64,000 nucleotides of DNA from contig JANPWX010000550.1 in the NCBI GenBank assembly GCA_024734555.1, positions 87,734-151,733 on the forward strand, written 5' to 3'. Made by a program: the position numbers and the translations under genes. The notes beneath the pieces were generated by a model, which ran no database searches, was not told the DNA's origin, and worked only from the letters and a program-made list of their open reading frames with translations. Source of the DNA: Trochalopteron elliotii (Eukaryota > Chordata > Aves > Passeriformes > Leiothrichidae). The stretch's first letter is position 1. Every line of letters starts with the position of its first letter. Below, piece by piece: positions 1-12,700 of the stretch.

Positions 1-1189
1 TAGTATCCTGACATCTGAGTATTTACAAACAAAAGGATAAAGTTGTAATCCCCTTGTCATAACACCAGCTTTATGGGATCCATGCTCTGCTTGAATGTGG
101 TCAGGACTAAGCAGATTATTGTACCAACAATACAGAAAATTTAGCTCCAAGTACAAAATATCCCAAACCCACAAAGCTGCTGCTCAAGTTTTTTGGGGGC
201 CTTTTTTTTTTTTTTTCTTGCTTGCTTTTTTTTTTTTTTTTAATTGTTTTGAGTGAGCTGGCAAAAATTAGTTTTGTCAGTAGAAACTAAGTAACCACCA
301 ACTACGCCTGGAATGCCTTGGAGCACTGGAGGAATTTTCCAAGGAACAGTGGTTACCTTTGTTCCTTTTAGCTACACAACTTTAGGCTTTGAACTGTGTA
401 TGCTCTTTCACGTGTTTTTTGGATTTTTTTTAATGTAGTTGGGGATTTTGTTTTAAAAAGGCTGTTTCCCATTGCAAAAAAATCTTTTGCTCAAATGTGT
501 GGTTTTCTCCCAAAGAACTCAGTATTGCCCTGGAAGTAAAAATGAGACTCTGTGAGAAAAATAGTAATTGCAGGACATCATCAAAGATTGGAGTTTGGTG
601 GGTCTCAGCATTTTGATACCACTTGGCCTGCATGTAAAAATGGGGTAAAAATATTTATAAACTGTTAAAGAACTGTGAAACCCAACAACCTTCAGCTCTT
701 TACAATCTGAAATATTCTGTGGAAAATGGATTTCTAAGTATCATAGGATAAGCTTGAAGTGATCAGATTTGATTTAGTTGACTTTTCCTCTCATTGTATG
801 TACCTGGCAGCAGCAAAATGGATTGCAAGTTGTATTTCTGTGACAGGCAGAAGGAGAGGAAACAACCTCTAAAGAATTTTAATTTTTGTTATCAGCTGTC
901 ATACTGTTCTTTCAGTTATGTCTGTGTTAGTAAAATCATTAAATCTATTCTCCACATTTTACTTCACCATTGGCTTGTGGGGTTTTTTATGCCATGAAAG
1001 AAATTCTGCAGCTGAAATTTAAACAATAAAACTCTGACCATTGCAGTGCTGGCTCTTCAAAATACTCCATTCTGAATCCTTTATTCATACAGGGAAAAAA
1101 AAAAAAACAACCCACACAAGCTTCCAATTAAAGGATCTGCTTTAGAAAGATAACTGGGCTCCCAAACTTCAAACAAATCCAAAATTTTC

Positions 1190-1425
1190 CTAGTTTGTTT
1201 TTTTTGTTTGTTTGTTTGGTTGGTTTTTTTTCGGGGGGTGGCTTTGTTTTGTTTTTAGTTTGCTTGCTTTGGGGGTGTTTGTATTGTTGGAGGTTTTTTT
1301 GGTTGTTTTTGGTTTGTGTTTTGTGTGTTTGTTTGGGGTTTTTTTTGTTTTGGTGTTTTTTTTGTTGTTGTTGTTTTGGGGTTTTTTTTTGGGGGGGGGG
1401 GTTTATATTGTTCTTTTTTTTGTGC
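1190..1425. repeat. G/T-rich low-complexity tract
   Basis: About 235 bases are almost entirely T and G on the + strand, with G runs of 4 to 12 separated by T-rich stretches. It ends in a 12-G run near 1391-1402. The apparent open frames across it on both strands are compositional artefacts. Confidence 0.85.
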
Positions 1426-1984
1426 CTCCCTTGCATCTGCTGCAAGGCCTTGAGACTTGCTGGCGCTGGAGCTTTTCAGTAATTACTGCACCACTTATCA
1501 CCTCCTCTGCTCTGGGAAGGTCCTGTAGTACAGTGAAGGATAGGAAAGCTCAGAAATCATAAGCCCAGTTACTTCAGAATAAAAGACTCTGGGGTGTTAA
1601 ATCCCATCTCCTCTTCAGGCAGGTGTTCAATGCCGAGGCAATGGGAGCACTTCCTTTGGAATTCCACATATCTACACCCAATATTTGCTCTCTGAGATAT
1701 ATCCAGGGGTCATAAAATTACAGGAGACTCAAAAGCCTTGTTTGAAGGATGGGTTTTCTTGAGGGACCCTTCAGTCCATGAAGTCCATTATGTTTTAAGC
1801 CACTGCTCTTCAAACAGAGCCTCATTTGCTCAGCACAGAGCTGTGCTGAGGTGCTGGGAAATGGGATATTTGATGTTCCTGAGGTGCTCCTGGCTCTGCT
1901 GGGTTTGGGTAGGGAAGCTCATGGCAGGGGAGTGAAAAGGAACGAGGGAAAACACCTTTCATTCTACTGGAAGATATCACTGAT

Positions 1985-2041
1985 TCCAGCAGGATGATCT
2001 TCAGGGTCCCTTCCAACCCAAACCATTCTGTGATTCCATGA
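1985..2041 (+). mobile_element. CR1 LINE 3' tail fragment
   Basis: The end of this piece reads GGGTCCCTTCCAACCCAAAC then an ATTCTGTGATTCC tail, the typical CR1 3' terminus in sense orientation. Only the last 50-60 bases are recognisable. Confidence 0.75.
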
Positions 2042-3564
2042 AAACACTGTGCAGGAGCCACAAAAGGAATTGTGATTCAGGGTTTTCCATACCAGTGCTA
2101 TTTTGGAGCCATGCTTAACCAGGGAAAGAAAGGAAGGAAAGATGTGAGGGGATGACAAACTCTGCCCAATGTAACTTGAGTTCTTTGATTTCATGGAATA
2201 TTGGTAAACGATGCTGTTGTGTGTGTCAGAACCTGGGATAGTTATTGTAGAGCTTCTATCTGCAGTAGCTTATTAAAAAAATCCCAGAATTCCAGAATGA
2301 CTGGATCCAAAGAGTAAATTACTGTTACACATCATGTCTACTTTATTTTTAATAACAGTATTTTTTTAAGCCAGCTGGGAAGATAAAGATGTGGCCTTAC
2401 AGAGTGATCTCGGGGAGACACTGGCAGCTTTTCACTTGTAAACCCCAAGGAATTTTTCCCCATCAGTTTCTTTTTCTAGCTGCATTTTTAGCTGCTTTCT
2501 GGAGTTTATGCTGGACAGTTTCTGCTGAAGGGCATAAAATAGCAGTAATTACACTGGAATTTGATGTAGTTGTTTTTGCAATGGTTATGGAAGATTGAAA
2601 GTGGAAAGCAATAAGAATTTCTGGAGAGATTTGCTGAGACTTTCCTGATTCATAGTTGGAATTATTGCCTCTCTTTTTTTCTTTTTTTTCTAACCCTCAA
2701 ATTTATATTATATTTTGCTAGTCCAGAAGCTTCTGAAAATGACAAAATGTTATGTTTCAGTTCCATAAACCCAGCATAGCCTTGTGCCACTTGGCAGTAT
2801 CACTCAAATGTACAGTTTGGATGTTGTTGCAGTTGCTGTTGCCACAGGAAATGTTCTTTTCCCCAAAAAATATGGAGCAGAAAACCCACGCCTGGCATGT
2901 CAGCTCCTGTCCTAGAGCTTCTGGAGCCCTTTCCCCTGCATCCTGCCTTGCCACCTCCCACCTTTCTCCTCCCTTTGCCCCATCTGCCTGTTTCTGATTT
3001 GGACAAGAGGAGAGATGTGCTGTGACTGATTTAGAGCATGTGCTGATTTGCCAGCTGGCTGCTATCTGGGGGCTGTGGGCTCAGCCAGACAGAAGAGATA
3101 AGGGCTGAACTCTCTTCTCCCCAGCCAGGGTTCACCTCTGCTCCTTTGCTGGGGTGTTTTCCCCTCCTCAACATTTGCACAATCTGAAATACACTTAAGC
3201 TCACTAAACCTTCCTTCCCCTTTTGAGCATGGAAAAACTGGGTGATACTAAAATGCCACTAATTTCTATGGTTGAACAGTTTATTGTGTTTGAATACCTA
3301 ATTTAATTATTCTAGTTAAAAAATGAAGCAGTGGTGGTGTTGCACATACCCTGATAGTCTCAGCTGGGACCTGTTCTGATTTTGTTCATATTTTTACATT
3401 GTGCTTGAGATCTGTGGAACCATCAGAATATTCATAGAAAAGCAAGTGTGTCCTAAACAAGAAGCTTGATCAGGACATAATTACACTGTGTAAGAGATAG
3501 TTTAAAAAGAATTTATTACCCAAGCTCCATGTCTTCATTCACTCTCAAAACAGCAGGATATATT

Positions 3565-3640
3565 CATGGAGTCACTGACTGTTTTGAGTTGGAAAAGACC
3601 ATAAAGATCATCTCATTGCAATTTCCTGCAACAAATAAAA
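3565..3640 (-). mobile_element. CR1 LINE 3' tail fragment, antisense
   Basis: The + strand reads TCATGGAGTCACTGACTG then GAGTTGGAAAAGACCATAAA and GATCATCTCATT. This is the reverse complement of a CR1 3' end, degraded. Confidence 0.7.
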
Positions 3641-3944
3641 TACTGTTAAATGTAGGATGTTGTTTCAGTGTAGTCTTCCTCCTTTTTTAATTTTAGAATT
3701 GAGTTAGATACGTTAGAGTCCCCCCACTTCTGTTTGACATTGAGCTGAGAAGAGATAAAAGAAGGGAGTTGGCAAATTCCTGTCAGGCTGGATATAAGTG
3801 AAAACAAGTAGCTGGGAGCATCTCAGTGACATCCTTCAGTGGCTAAAAGATAAGTTTTCCTGCTCTGCCTTGGATGCTGCTGCTGTATCCGAGATAAATG
3901 TGAATTTTTGGCTGTGAGCCAAGGAGCTGTGCCTGCACCTCGGA

Positions 3945-4134
3945 ATGGCATCCTTGGGGATGGAGAGGGACTTGGGACAAGGGATGGAGGGACAGGACAC
4001 GGGGAATGGCTTCCCACTGCCAGAGGGCAGGGATAGTTGGGATATTGGGAAGGAACTCCTGGCTGTGAGGGTGAGAAGGCCTTGGCACAGGTTGCCCAGA
4101 GAAGCTGTGGCTGCTTCATCCCTGGAAGCTTCTC
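3945..4134 (+). mobile_element. CR1 LINE internal 3' region, sense, tail missing
   Basis: Contains the CR1 stretch with GGAATGGCTTCCCACTGCCA, GGGATATTGGGAAGGAACTC and GGTTGCCCAGAGAAGCTGTG. The copy stops at CCATCCCTGGAAG-like sequence, before the normal CR1 3' tail, where it abuts an oppositely oriented CR1 copy. Confidence 0.85.
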
Positions 4135-4545
4135 TGTGCCAGGTCCTTCTTAGCCTCACAGGGAACAATTCCTTCCAGATATCTAACCTGAACTTCCCCT
4201 CTTTCTGTCTGAACCCATTCTTCCTTGTCCTGTCACTCCAGTTCCTCGTGAACAGTCCCTCTCTAGCTTCTCTATCGCCCCTCAGACACTGGAAGGTGCT
4301 GTGATGTCTCCACAGAACCTTTTCCAGGCTGAACAGCCCAAAATTCCCCAGCCTGTCTCCTCAGGGAAGGTGCTCCAGTCCTCTTAGGAACCTCGTGGCC
4401 TTCTCTGGACTTGCTGCACCAGTTCCATGTCCCTCCCATGCTGGGGACACCAGAACTGTGTGCAGCACCCCAAGTGGGGTCTGACAAGAGCAGAGTAGAG
4501 GGGGAAAGTCACCTCCCTGTCCTTTGCAGGTGTTCCTGTCGTGTG
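4134..4545 (-). mobile_element. CR1 LINE, antisense, tail missing
   Basis: The + strand reads the reverse complement of CR1: AATTCCTTCCAGATATCTAA, TTGTCCTGTCACTCCAG, CCAGGCTGAACAGCCC and CCCAAGTGGGGTCTGACAAG. Its 3' tail, which should lie at the left end, is absent. The copy starts directly at the junction with the sense copy at about 4134. Confidence 0.85.
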
Positions 4546-6766
4546 TTTTGTTGTGGGAGAGCCTTCCCTGCTGTGTGGGTGATGCTCTTCTTGGTATTTT
4601 TACCTTTTTCCTCACCTCTGGGATATGAGGTTCACCCTTGGGTGTGAACACCCAGCACTCCCAGTGTGTCCTCACAGCCAACTAGGCTGCTGTGGGTGTT
4701 CTATTTCCCCATCTATTCATTTCCCAAGGGATTTTGAACCAGGCTGAAAACCTTTTCATGGGTTTCTGGGCCCAGCACGCAGCTGCAGCTTTAATGGGCT
4801 CATGTGTGCACAGCACAATGCTGTGTGATGCAGGCTGCACCCTTAATGCTTTCCTTGGGGAAACATTTGTCCCATTTATTCTCTTCATGGTCAAAAGTAC
4901 ATCAGACAAGCTGCAGCTCTGTGTAGCTGTGCTGTATCCCAAATGCTGGGTTTTGTGAGGCTTCTGTTCCCTCACATTTGGATTAAGCAAGGCCTGGGTC
5001 TGTGTGTTTGTGCAGCCCTTCAGAAAATGAGATACTTAGTTCAGACCGAAGGTCTTAAGTTAAGCTTGGTGATACATAGCCCTGTGTAATCCATCCTCTT
5101 TAAATTGTATCTGTGATAGAACTTCTCAGATTATATCCTTATGGCTGCTTTAACCCAAATACTCAATAATGTGCCCTATATTGAGGGCTGGGCAGATCAG
5201 CTGGGTTGTTGCAATATAATCCTGCCTTGGAATTGAGCTGGGGAATGTGAGCAGGGCAGTGTCACATCTTTGGAGTGCTAAACTCAGACTCTGAATCCAG
5301 GCTTGCTGTTCCCTTTGTTTTAGGAGGAGAATGTTGTTGTAGGAATAGGAATGTTGTTGTAATTAACCTGCCCTGTGAGCAGAGCTTCCCTAAAAGCAGT
5401 TTCCAGTGAAATGCTGCAGCAAAGTGCTCCATGAGCATTTCAGAGCACAAAAAGCCATGAAAATGCTCCTGTGTCTCTCTGAGAGGGATCCAGAGGGGCT
5501 CTCTGGAGTCTCCTGTGCCTGGATCAAAGCCCCAGTGAAGGAGATTCCCTCAGTAAAATCCACCCAGGAGCAACAGCTGAGAGTCCACACCAAGCTTGCT
5601 GCCAAGGACTTTGGGAGAGCCTTTATTTCAACTGAGCCAGATGGCAGAGGAAAAGGGGTCATGTTGTCATTGCTGACTTGGATGACCCCGTGACATGGGG
5701 TCACCTTGACTTAAATAATCATCCTGCTCTCCCCAGTGCCCGTCATTCCTCTTCTGTCAAACAGATACACACAGCAGATCCAGGCAGGAGTAAAAAGAGG
5801 TGATGGATATGCTTAATAAATAATAGTTTTTGAGAGACAATGCTCAGAAATTACTATTTTTAAACTCTCTTCTCAAGCCCTGTGAGCAGCAGGAGCTCTG
5901 AGGGTAATCCTGTGTGGCTCCCATGTCTTTCTCCTGCTCTGTTCAAAAGAAATCAGTGTTGCTTGTCACAAGACTTTACTCGTTGCTGATGTCAAGAGTT
6001 TCCTAATGTCATTTGTGAGGTCCAGGACAAGGGGAGTATCAGTGGCTTGTTGTGTGTTTGCTGCTTTTCTCCAGCCTCTGATGTGGGGAGGCTGCATGAC
6101 CTGCAGTCATCGACTGAGGCCCTGCTGGTATTTTAAAGGTCACTCCAGTAATTTTGTACTTGCTTAAAAACAAACAAACAAAAAACCCCCAAACTTTTAA
6201 ATTCTGCACATAACAGAGTAGAGGAATTGCTGTTCTCTGCTCATTCTTTTGGGGAAGCAAATGTTTGCTCTGCTGTCCCAGCAACCAGAGAGAGCTGGGC
6301 TGGGCAAGCCCAAGGGCTGGACTCTGAAATTTCCTCTTGAATAACACTCCTGAAGTCCCTGTTCAAGTGGTTTTGGAAATTTTTATGTTGCTTGGGTACT
6401 TTGTTTTTAAGAGGCAATGACACCCAGAGAGAGGGAGAGGTGTCACAAGAAAAATAAACCTGTGAGAGAGTGAGGAAGAGATGCAGCATGAAGAAAATCA
6501 GTGGCTTTTAATTTTAAATCAAGTCTGGGCAGCATCTCAAATCTTGCCCCTAAAAGGGTTTATCAAATGACTTGTGAACTGTAAGCAAGGAGAGATCTGA
6601 GGAGAGAAATGAACTTTTTAAATACAACATTCCAATGATTCATGATAGCAGAGTTAAGCTAAAATCACTACAACTAACAGTCCTTGTTTTTCTTTTGTCT
6701 TTTTTTTTTTTTTCTTCTCCTGACCTTGTACCAAATCCTTTCCACTCCTGATGCATTGGGGAACAG

Positions 6767-6782
6767 CAGGACTCACCCAAAG
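6767..6782 (+). CDS. KIF13B: KIF13B microexon (start of motor domain in window)
   Basis: A 16-nt exon ending at a GTAAGG donor. It adds one base to a split codon and then reads R-T-H-P-K, aligning with RGQPK just before VFAYDHCFW in recalled human KIF13B. A long T-rich tract precedes it and no AG occurs between about 6660 and the acceptor AG at 6765-6766. A second AG three bases later (6768-6769) makes a NAGNAG site, so a 13-nt form with the same frame is possible. It lies in the N-terminal motor region before beta-strand 1. Short exons like this are easily missed, and no transcript evidence was available. Confidence 0.75.
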
Positions 6783-9700
6783 GTAAGGGCTTTTATCAGT
6801 GTGTGAGAATTGTCCTATCACTTGCTCTCGCTTGGGTTATCCAAATATTAAAAGCATTTTGCAGACCTCTGTGGCTGATCAGCTGCTGAGTAAGAAACTC
6901 GAAGCATCTCCTTGCTGCAGAAATGCTCTGCACAGCCTGTGCCAAGAAATGAGTCACAGGAACAAATGAGAACATCCACACTCAGCACTGCAGACTCTGA
7001 ATGGAGGATATTTGTTCTTTGTGGGCTTTTTAAAAGCGTTTTCTGGTACTTGTGTTAAAGCAAACTCATTTTGTTTTTATGGTCCCGTGACTTTGTGCCT
7101 GTTCTGAAGGCTCTGCCCTGGAATATCAGGGTTCAGCTCCATGGATGTGCTCATACAGCCAGTGGTGTTTTGCTAAATGTTCTGAAGGCTTGGGATGCTT
7201 TAATAATATGTTTAGCTGTAAAATTAATTCAAAAGGAAAAAAAAAATCCCCAACAACTCAATTTTTAATACACAAGTTGTTGCCTCAGTTAGAGGATATA
7301 AAATAACTACTTTATCTCTTGATGCTGGTACATCAGTGTAGTATGGGGGGGAAAACTATGTATTTTTGGAGATAAGTTATTTAAATTTCAAGGATTTTGC
7401 TATGTTAAGCATTTTCATAAATGTTGATAGTCAGCTGTGTAACAATGCAGGACATCCAAAGGGGAAAGAGCAGCTTCCATTGAGCTTAGAGGGGAAATCC
7501 ACAGCCAGAGAGCCCCACATTGCACTTCCCTTTTCCTACATCCTACAGAACAAATTTTGCCCGTGTGAATGTAGGTCAGACATTACCCTAATTAATATTT
7601 TTCCTTGCAGATACATACCCAGGGGAGCTGTTTTTGCAAACATCTGTCCCAAAATATACATTCTATCTTTTCAGGTCGTCTTTCAGGACAAAAGGTGCCT
7701 GTGGACCTTTCGATAGATTTATGGCAAAATTGAAAGTTTTCTACTAAAAATATTATAGTGCTGCTCTTTTCATGATAAAACTGATTTGCTTTCTATTATT
7801 CTTTGCAAATATTAGGCTTTGATGGCTGCTTTGGTTTGTCATGGAATGTAAATAAATACATAACTTCTCTTGTATGGAAAGAGCTTCCTACCCTAAGGCT
7901 TGTTTTTAATTTATGCAGACAAGAGGCACGGGGAGATGGGAGGCAGAAAGAGCTAGAGGACATCTGTCAGTTTGCAAAAGGGAAACTCTGGTGAAAAATG
8001 AATTGCAAGGATGGGTTTGGAGGGAGAAGTGGAGAGGTCCTTGACATCCACTGGTTTGGCACATGGAGAGTGGGGAGTTGGGTTGGCACAGAAAGGAACG
8101 AATAGAAACAAGGAACAAATGAAAACATACAGGAAAATGAAGTGCTTATTTAGGCTTCAAACTCATTGAAAATAAGGAATTCAGAGGGAATGTGTGTTGA
8201 GTTCAGAATGTCAGAATGTGAGTAACGTGTTGGATTTGGCAGCAGCTGCTCTAAGGTGTCCTGGTTGTTTCCCTGCAGGTGTTTGCATATGATCACTGCT
8301 TTTGGTCTATGGATGAATCTGTCAAAGAAAAATATGCAGGTAATAATATTTACTGTGGCTTGGTTGTCTCCAAGTGGGAATGATCTGATTAAAATACAGT
8401 CCTTGCTGCAGGGCACAGGCCATATGGCACAAAGTGCTGTCCCCTCTATGACTGGCTGCTGTCAACAGGAAAAGGGAAATCTTCAATCATTCCAGTTTCT
8501 TTTCTCTAAAGATGACAATAGCAATGAGCATTGCCACCCCTTTGCAGTGCAGAGAGTGGAGAAAGCCAGCACAATGATGCTTTACTCCTGTTTGCAGCTT
8601 TATTTAAAATACTGCTCCAACTCCATCATTTTAAATGCATCAAATCCATTTATTTGTTTTAAGGAGCACTGTTATATGTAATTTTATGTTTTTCAGTGCT
8701 GATGGGCCTTTAAGATCATAGTAAAACCTAATAAAGGAGTATTAATAAAAGCCTAATTTCATTAAAGTGTGTGTGGATTCAGGTGCTTTAGTGAGAATGT
8801 GTAATGTATTCAATTAAAAGTTTTCTTTGTATTATTATAATGCGTTTTGGCATATAGTTATGGTAAAATATGAAATATATTTGGGCTTATCACTCCTATA
8901 ATTTATTCCTTGCATAGTTGTCATCCTTTAAAATTTGGGATCAGTCGAACTTGTTAACATTTCTTTTATAAAAATCCTAAGAAAAATCAGGAACGTACAC
9001 CTCTTAATTTTAATTTCTTAAACAAATAACTAATGAATAATAACCTATCAGGGCACAGAGAAAAATGTGACACTTTCAGCCATACAAATGACATAAGGAA
9101 TATTGCATACTTTGTTTCTCAAACTAATGGTGGTGCCTATACAACTGATATTTTAGTATGTTATACACTGGAAGTGTTACCCTAGCTGAGCCTGGCACAG
9201 CTCTTGGTGCTTTTGATGAGGAATTTAACATGGATTTGGCTGTAAAGATAAAAACTTCAATAAGAAAAAGGAAGAGCTTAAAGGAACATTATTAGAGAGG
9301 ACTTTTCAGTCGATAAAGTTCTGTCATGCCTTGTTCAGACTTGAGTTTTTCTGGTTGTAAAATTAATTCTGAAAATAGATTTTGTTCAAGCAGTTACTAC
9401 CCAGATATTTTAAGCCTTCCTTCCTCTGCTTGGAAAATGATCCAAAAAACCTCAAAGTTCAAGTACAAAAGAAGTGATACACCTTACTTATTGCCAGTGC
9501 AAAATATCCATATCTTCCACATACTCGTGATTCCTTCTCTGCAAAATTCTCCTCGTGGTATTATCCAATATCTTACACAGTAAAATTTTCCAGTGCTCTG
9601 CTGATTCCCTTGGATTAAAATCAACTGACTGTCATTAAAATGTACAGCTTGAGTACATTTTGAGGAGGAATCATTCCTCAGGAGATCAAATTCTGCAGTT

Positions 9701-12700
9701 GGTTGTAGATTCTCTGCTGATAAAACTTCTGAGTATGAACCTTGATAGGATGTTGCTTTAAGCACATCCAGGTATATCCAGGATAATCCCAGCCCCTGAT
9801 TTTTACAGCAGCATAAATCTGGAGCACATCTTCTGCTCCTTTCCAGGGAGGAAACACTCCACCTGATTTAGGCAGCAACAGCAGGAAAACCCTCACAGCT
9901 TTTTACCTAATTGTTGAAGAATCCAAATCAAGGGACAAAAAGCTCTTGCTGTGTTACAATGTTAGCTTGTGTGTTCTATTTTCTAGGTCAAGATGTTGTT
10001 TTCAAGTGCCTTGGAGAGAATATCCTTCAGAATGCCTTTGAAGGCTACAACGCTTGTATCTTTGCCTACGGGCAAACGGGTGAGTCCCAGAGTAAGGGAG
10101 AACTGTTCCCTCCAAAGGTGGTGTGTTCTGCCTTGGAGTTCTTTCCACGGCTCTTGTGACATTGTGTGGGGAGAAATGCCCTTCTAACGTAGATAAGGAA
10201 TGTTTTCCTTTTCTGTAACATCAGATATGAGGTGAGCAGGATGAGAAGTAAGGTTTTGTTGCTGCTGGCTACCCTTATTTCTCACACTTCATGTTATGAT
10301 CTTTGGCGTGACCGTGATCGTCCTTGAGCTCGGAGCATTGCTCAGATTTTCTGCCTCTGTGGTTAAAATAATCTTGAATTGTCATTTTAATGTAATATTT
10401 AAAGAGTAATGTGAAGAGTTTTCTCATTGTGGGTGTTAGTGGCTTGTCATCTACAGTAAGGCTGTATCTACCTGAAAATTCTCCAGCACTCTGAACCAAA
10501 TTTCTCCTTTTCCTCTTTCCTCTTTCCTCTTTCCTCTTTCCTCTTTCCTCTTTCCTCTTTCCTCTTTCCTTTTCCTTTTCCTTTTCCTTTTCCTTTTCCT
10601 TTTCCTTTTCCTTGTCTTTACCTCAGTGGTGCTTGGGTTACTTTAAGACAGAAAACTGAAGAAATATCTTTCATTGAAATGCAAAAAAAAAAAAAAATTA
10701 ACCACTTTAATTTCCTATCAATATTCTGCACAGCAGGAACCTTTGTTGCATGTTCTCTAATCACAGCCTCTCTCACACAGGGTCTGGAAAATCCTACACC
10801 ATGATGGGTACTGCTGATCAGCCCGGATTAATCCCTAGACTTTGCAGTGGACTCTTTGAGAGAGCACAGAAAGAAGAAAATGAAGAGCAGAGTTTCAAAG
10901 TGGAAGTATCCTACATGGAGATTTACAATGAGAAAGTCAGAGATCTCCTTGACCCCAAAGGGTATGGAATTTGTGTGTGAATGGCACTGTAGTATTTGTC
11001 TTACACTCCTCCTTTCCATAACCAGTTTGCCTTAATGGATCCCATCTAAAACATTTGCTTAGGATGGCTTTTGCTGCTTCCTGATCTCAGCATCTCCTCA
11101 TTATAAATCAAAATAAAGTAGTGAGACTAAAAGCTTGGAGTAAATTTACCTTTTGTGAAGTGACAGCACTGTCCGTGTCAGCTTTTTACATGTTACAAAG
11201 CTTTTTTTTGTTTGCATTCTGGGCCCCTTGCTCTGTGCTTCAGTGGGTGTTTGTGAGACCATCCCGTCTGAGGTGTGTCAGTGAGAAATGGACTTTGTGT
11301 AAATGTTGTCTCAAGTCAGTCATGTGCTTATAAATCCCTTTTTTTTCCCCCCAACCAGAAGCCGTCAGTCATTAAAGGTTAGAGAACACAGTGTTTATGG
11401 CCCTTACGTAGATGGCCTGTCCAAACTAGCTGTTGCTAGCTACAAGGTAAGGATCAACTTTATGAAAGGCTTATCTTGACATCCTAAACACACCAGGTGC
11501 TGTCCCTTAAGCTGGACAGAATTATAAAAATGCTCCTTATCAGTAATCTCAGAGCTGGAGAGCTGTAGATTGTTGTGTTGTGATGATCCCTGGGGAGAAC
11601 AGGGCTGAGAGCAGAAACTCCCTTCACCTTGTGCTACTCCATAATTCTGGAAGTAATTGAGCTGTTGAATGGAACAGATTTCCTCTCAGCTTTAAGATGA
11701 GTGCACACTGTCATGAGAAAGTGTTCTGTGATTAATTGCAGGCCCAGGATTAAGCAGAGGCAGGCTCTCAGTGCCCCACTGTGTCACTTTTTGCCTGTCT
11801 TGCTCAGTAATTTCCCTTCCCAGTAGCACACGCTGGAATTATGAACTAATGGTTGTTTACCAAGCAAATACTTGAGAGCATCACACGAAAATGGCTTGCA
11901 GGATAGTAAATGCTTATATGTGCATTCACAAAATGCCCTGTTTTTCAAGGAGCATTAACTCACTGTGGGGAAAATGGATAAATATGGGACGGAATCTGTC
12001 AGCTTAACCAAAAGATGAAACCAGTGCAATCCCCCTATTCCAGTTTCTCTGGGTGTTCATCCACCTCTCCTTGGTGGTTTCTGCTAAGACAGGACACATT
12101 TCATGCTTTGCCTTTCCATGTTGCCCAGCAGCTTTGTGTAATCCAGAATTTGGAGTCAGTGGTCTGTGGTAGTCCTTTGTTTGACTGTTTATTTGAGCTG
12201 TTCTAGCATCACCCAGCTAGAGATGCAGAAACAGAAGTTTAGCCTCGAGGTTTTAACTGTTTTACACAATTGCTGTGAAACCCCAAAGCAGGGGAGCTGC
12301 ACCCTTCTCAAGCATCACAACAGATCAAAGCACTTAATGGGCTCTTAAAATTTGGAGAAATATAATGACCTGCTCAGCGTGGTTCTGGTTTATAAATCTC
12401 TGAGCCTTCTGTCAGTATTCCAAATTCTCAGACCATGACAACTTGAGGCTAAAATGTGACAGGGTTCCAACACAAATTGCTGTTTCCTCACTTCTTTCTC
12501 TGCTTTTGAGTGTTGCTGTGTGCAGCCAGGTGCATTCTTTTTGTTGATAATTTAATACCTAGGTTGAGGAGTGGGTGAAGTCATCACACTGTGCAGTTTC
12601 TAGGTTTTAAAGAGAGGGGGGATCACTTTTATTTTTTCCTCACATTTTTCTGACTTAGCAAATGGGGAGGCTTAGTGAGAAAATGCTGTATTTGACCAAG

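Larger units (their letters stand above)
1..6766. other. Upstream intron of KIF13B, no coding exon recognised
   Basis: I looked for the expected preceding exon, which should encode something like TDLHTKCVVDVD before the RTHPK microexon, and did not find it. The stretch holds a G/T-rich low-complexity tract, three or four CR1 fragments (listed separately) and several short A or T runs. The open frames here are short, and many overlap low-complexity or CR1 sequence. The remainder shows nothing I can name. Confidence 0.7.

Noticed and set aside
1128..1562. Several 95-116 codon frames on both strands
   Set aside because: They come from the G/T-rich low-complexity tract and have skewed, repetitive composition.
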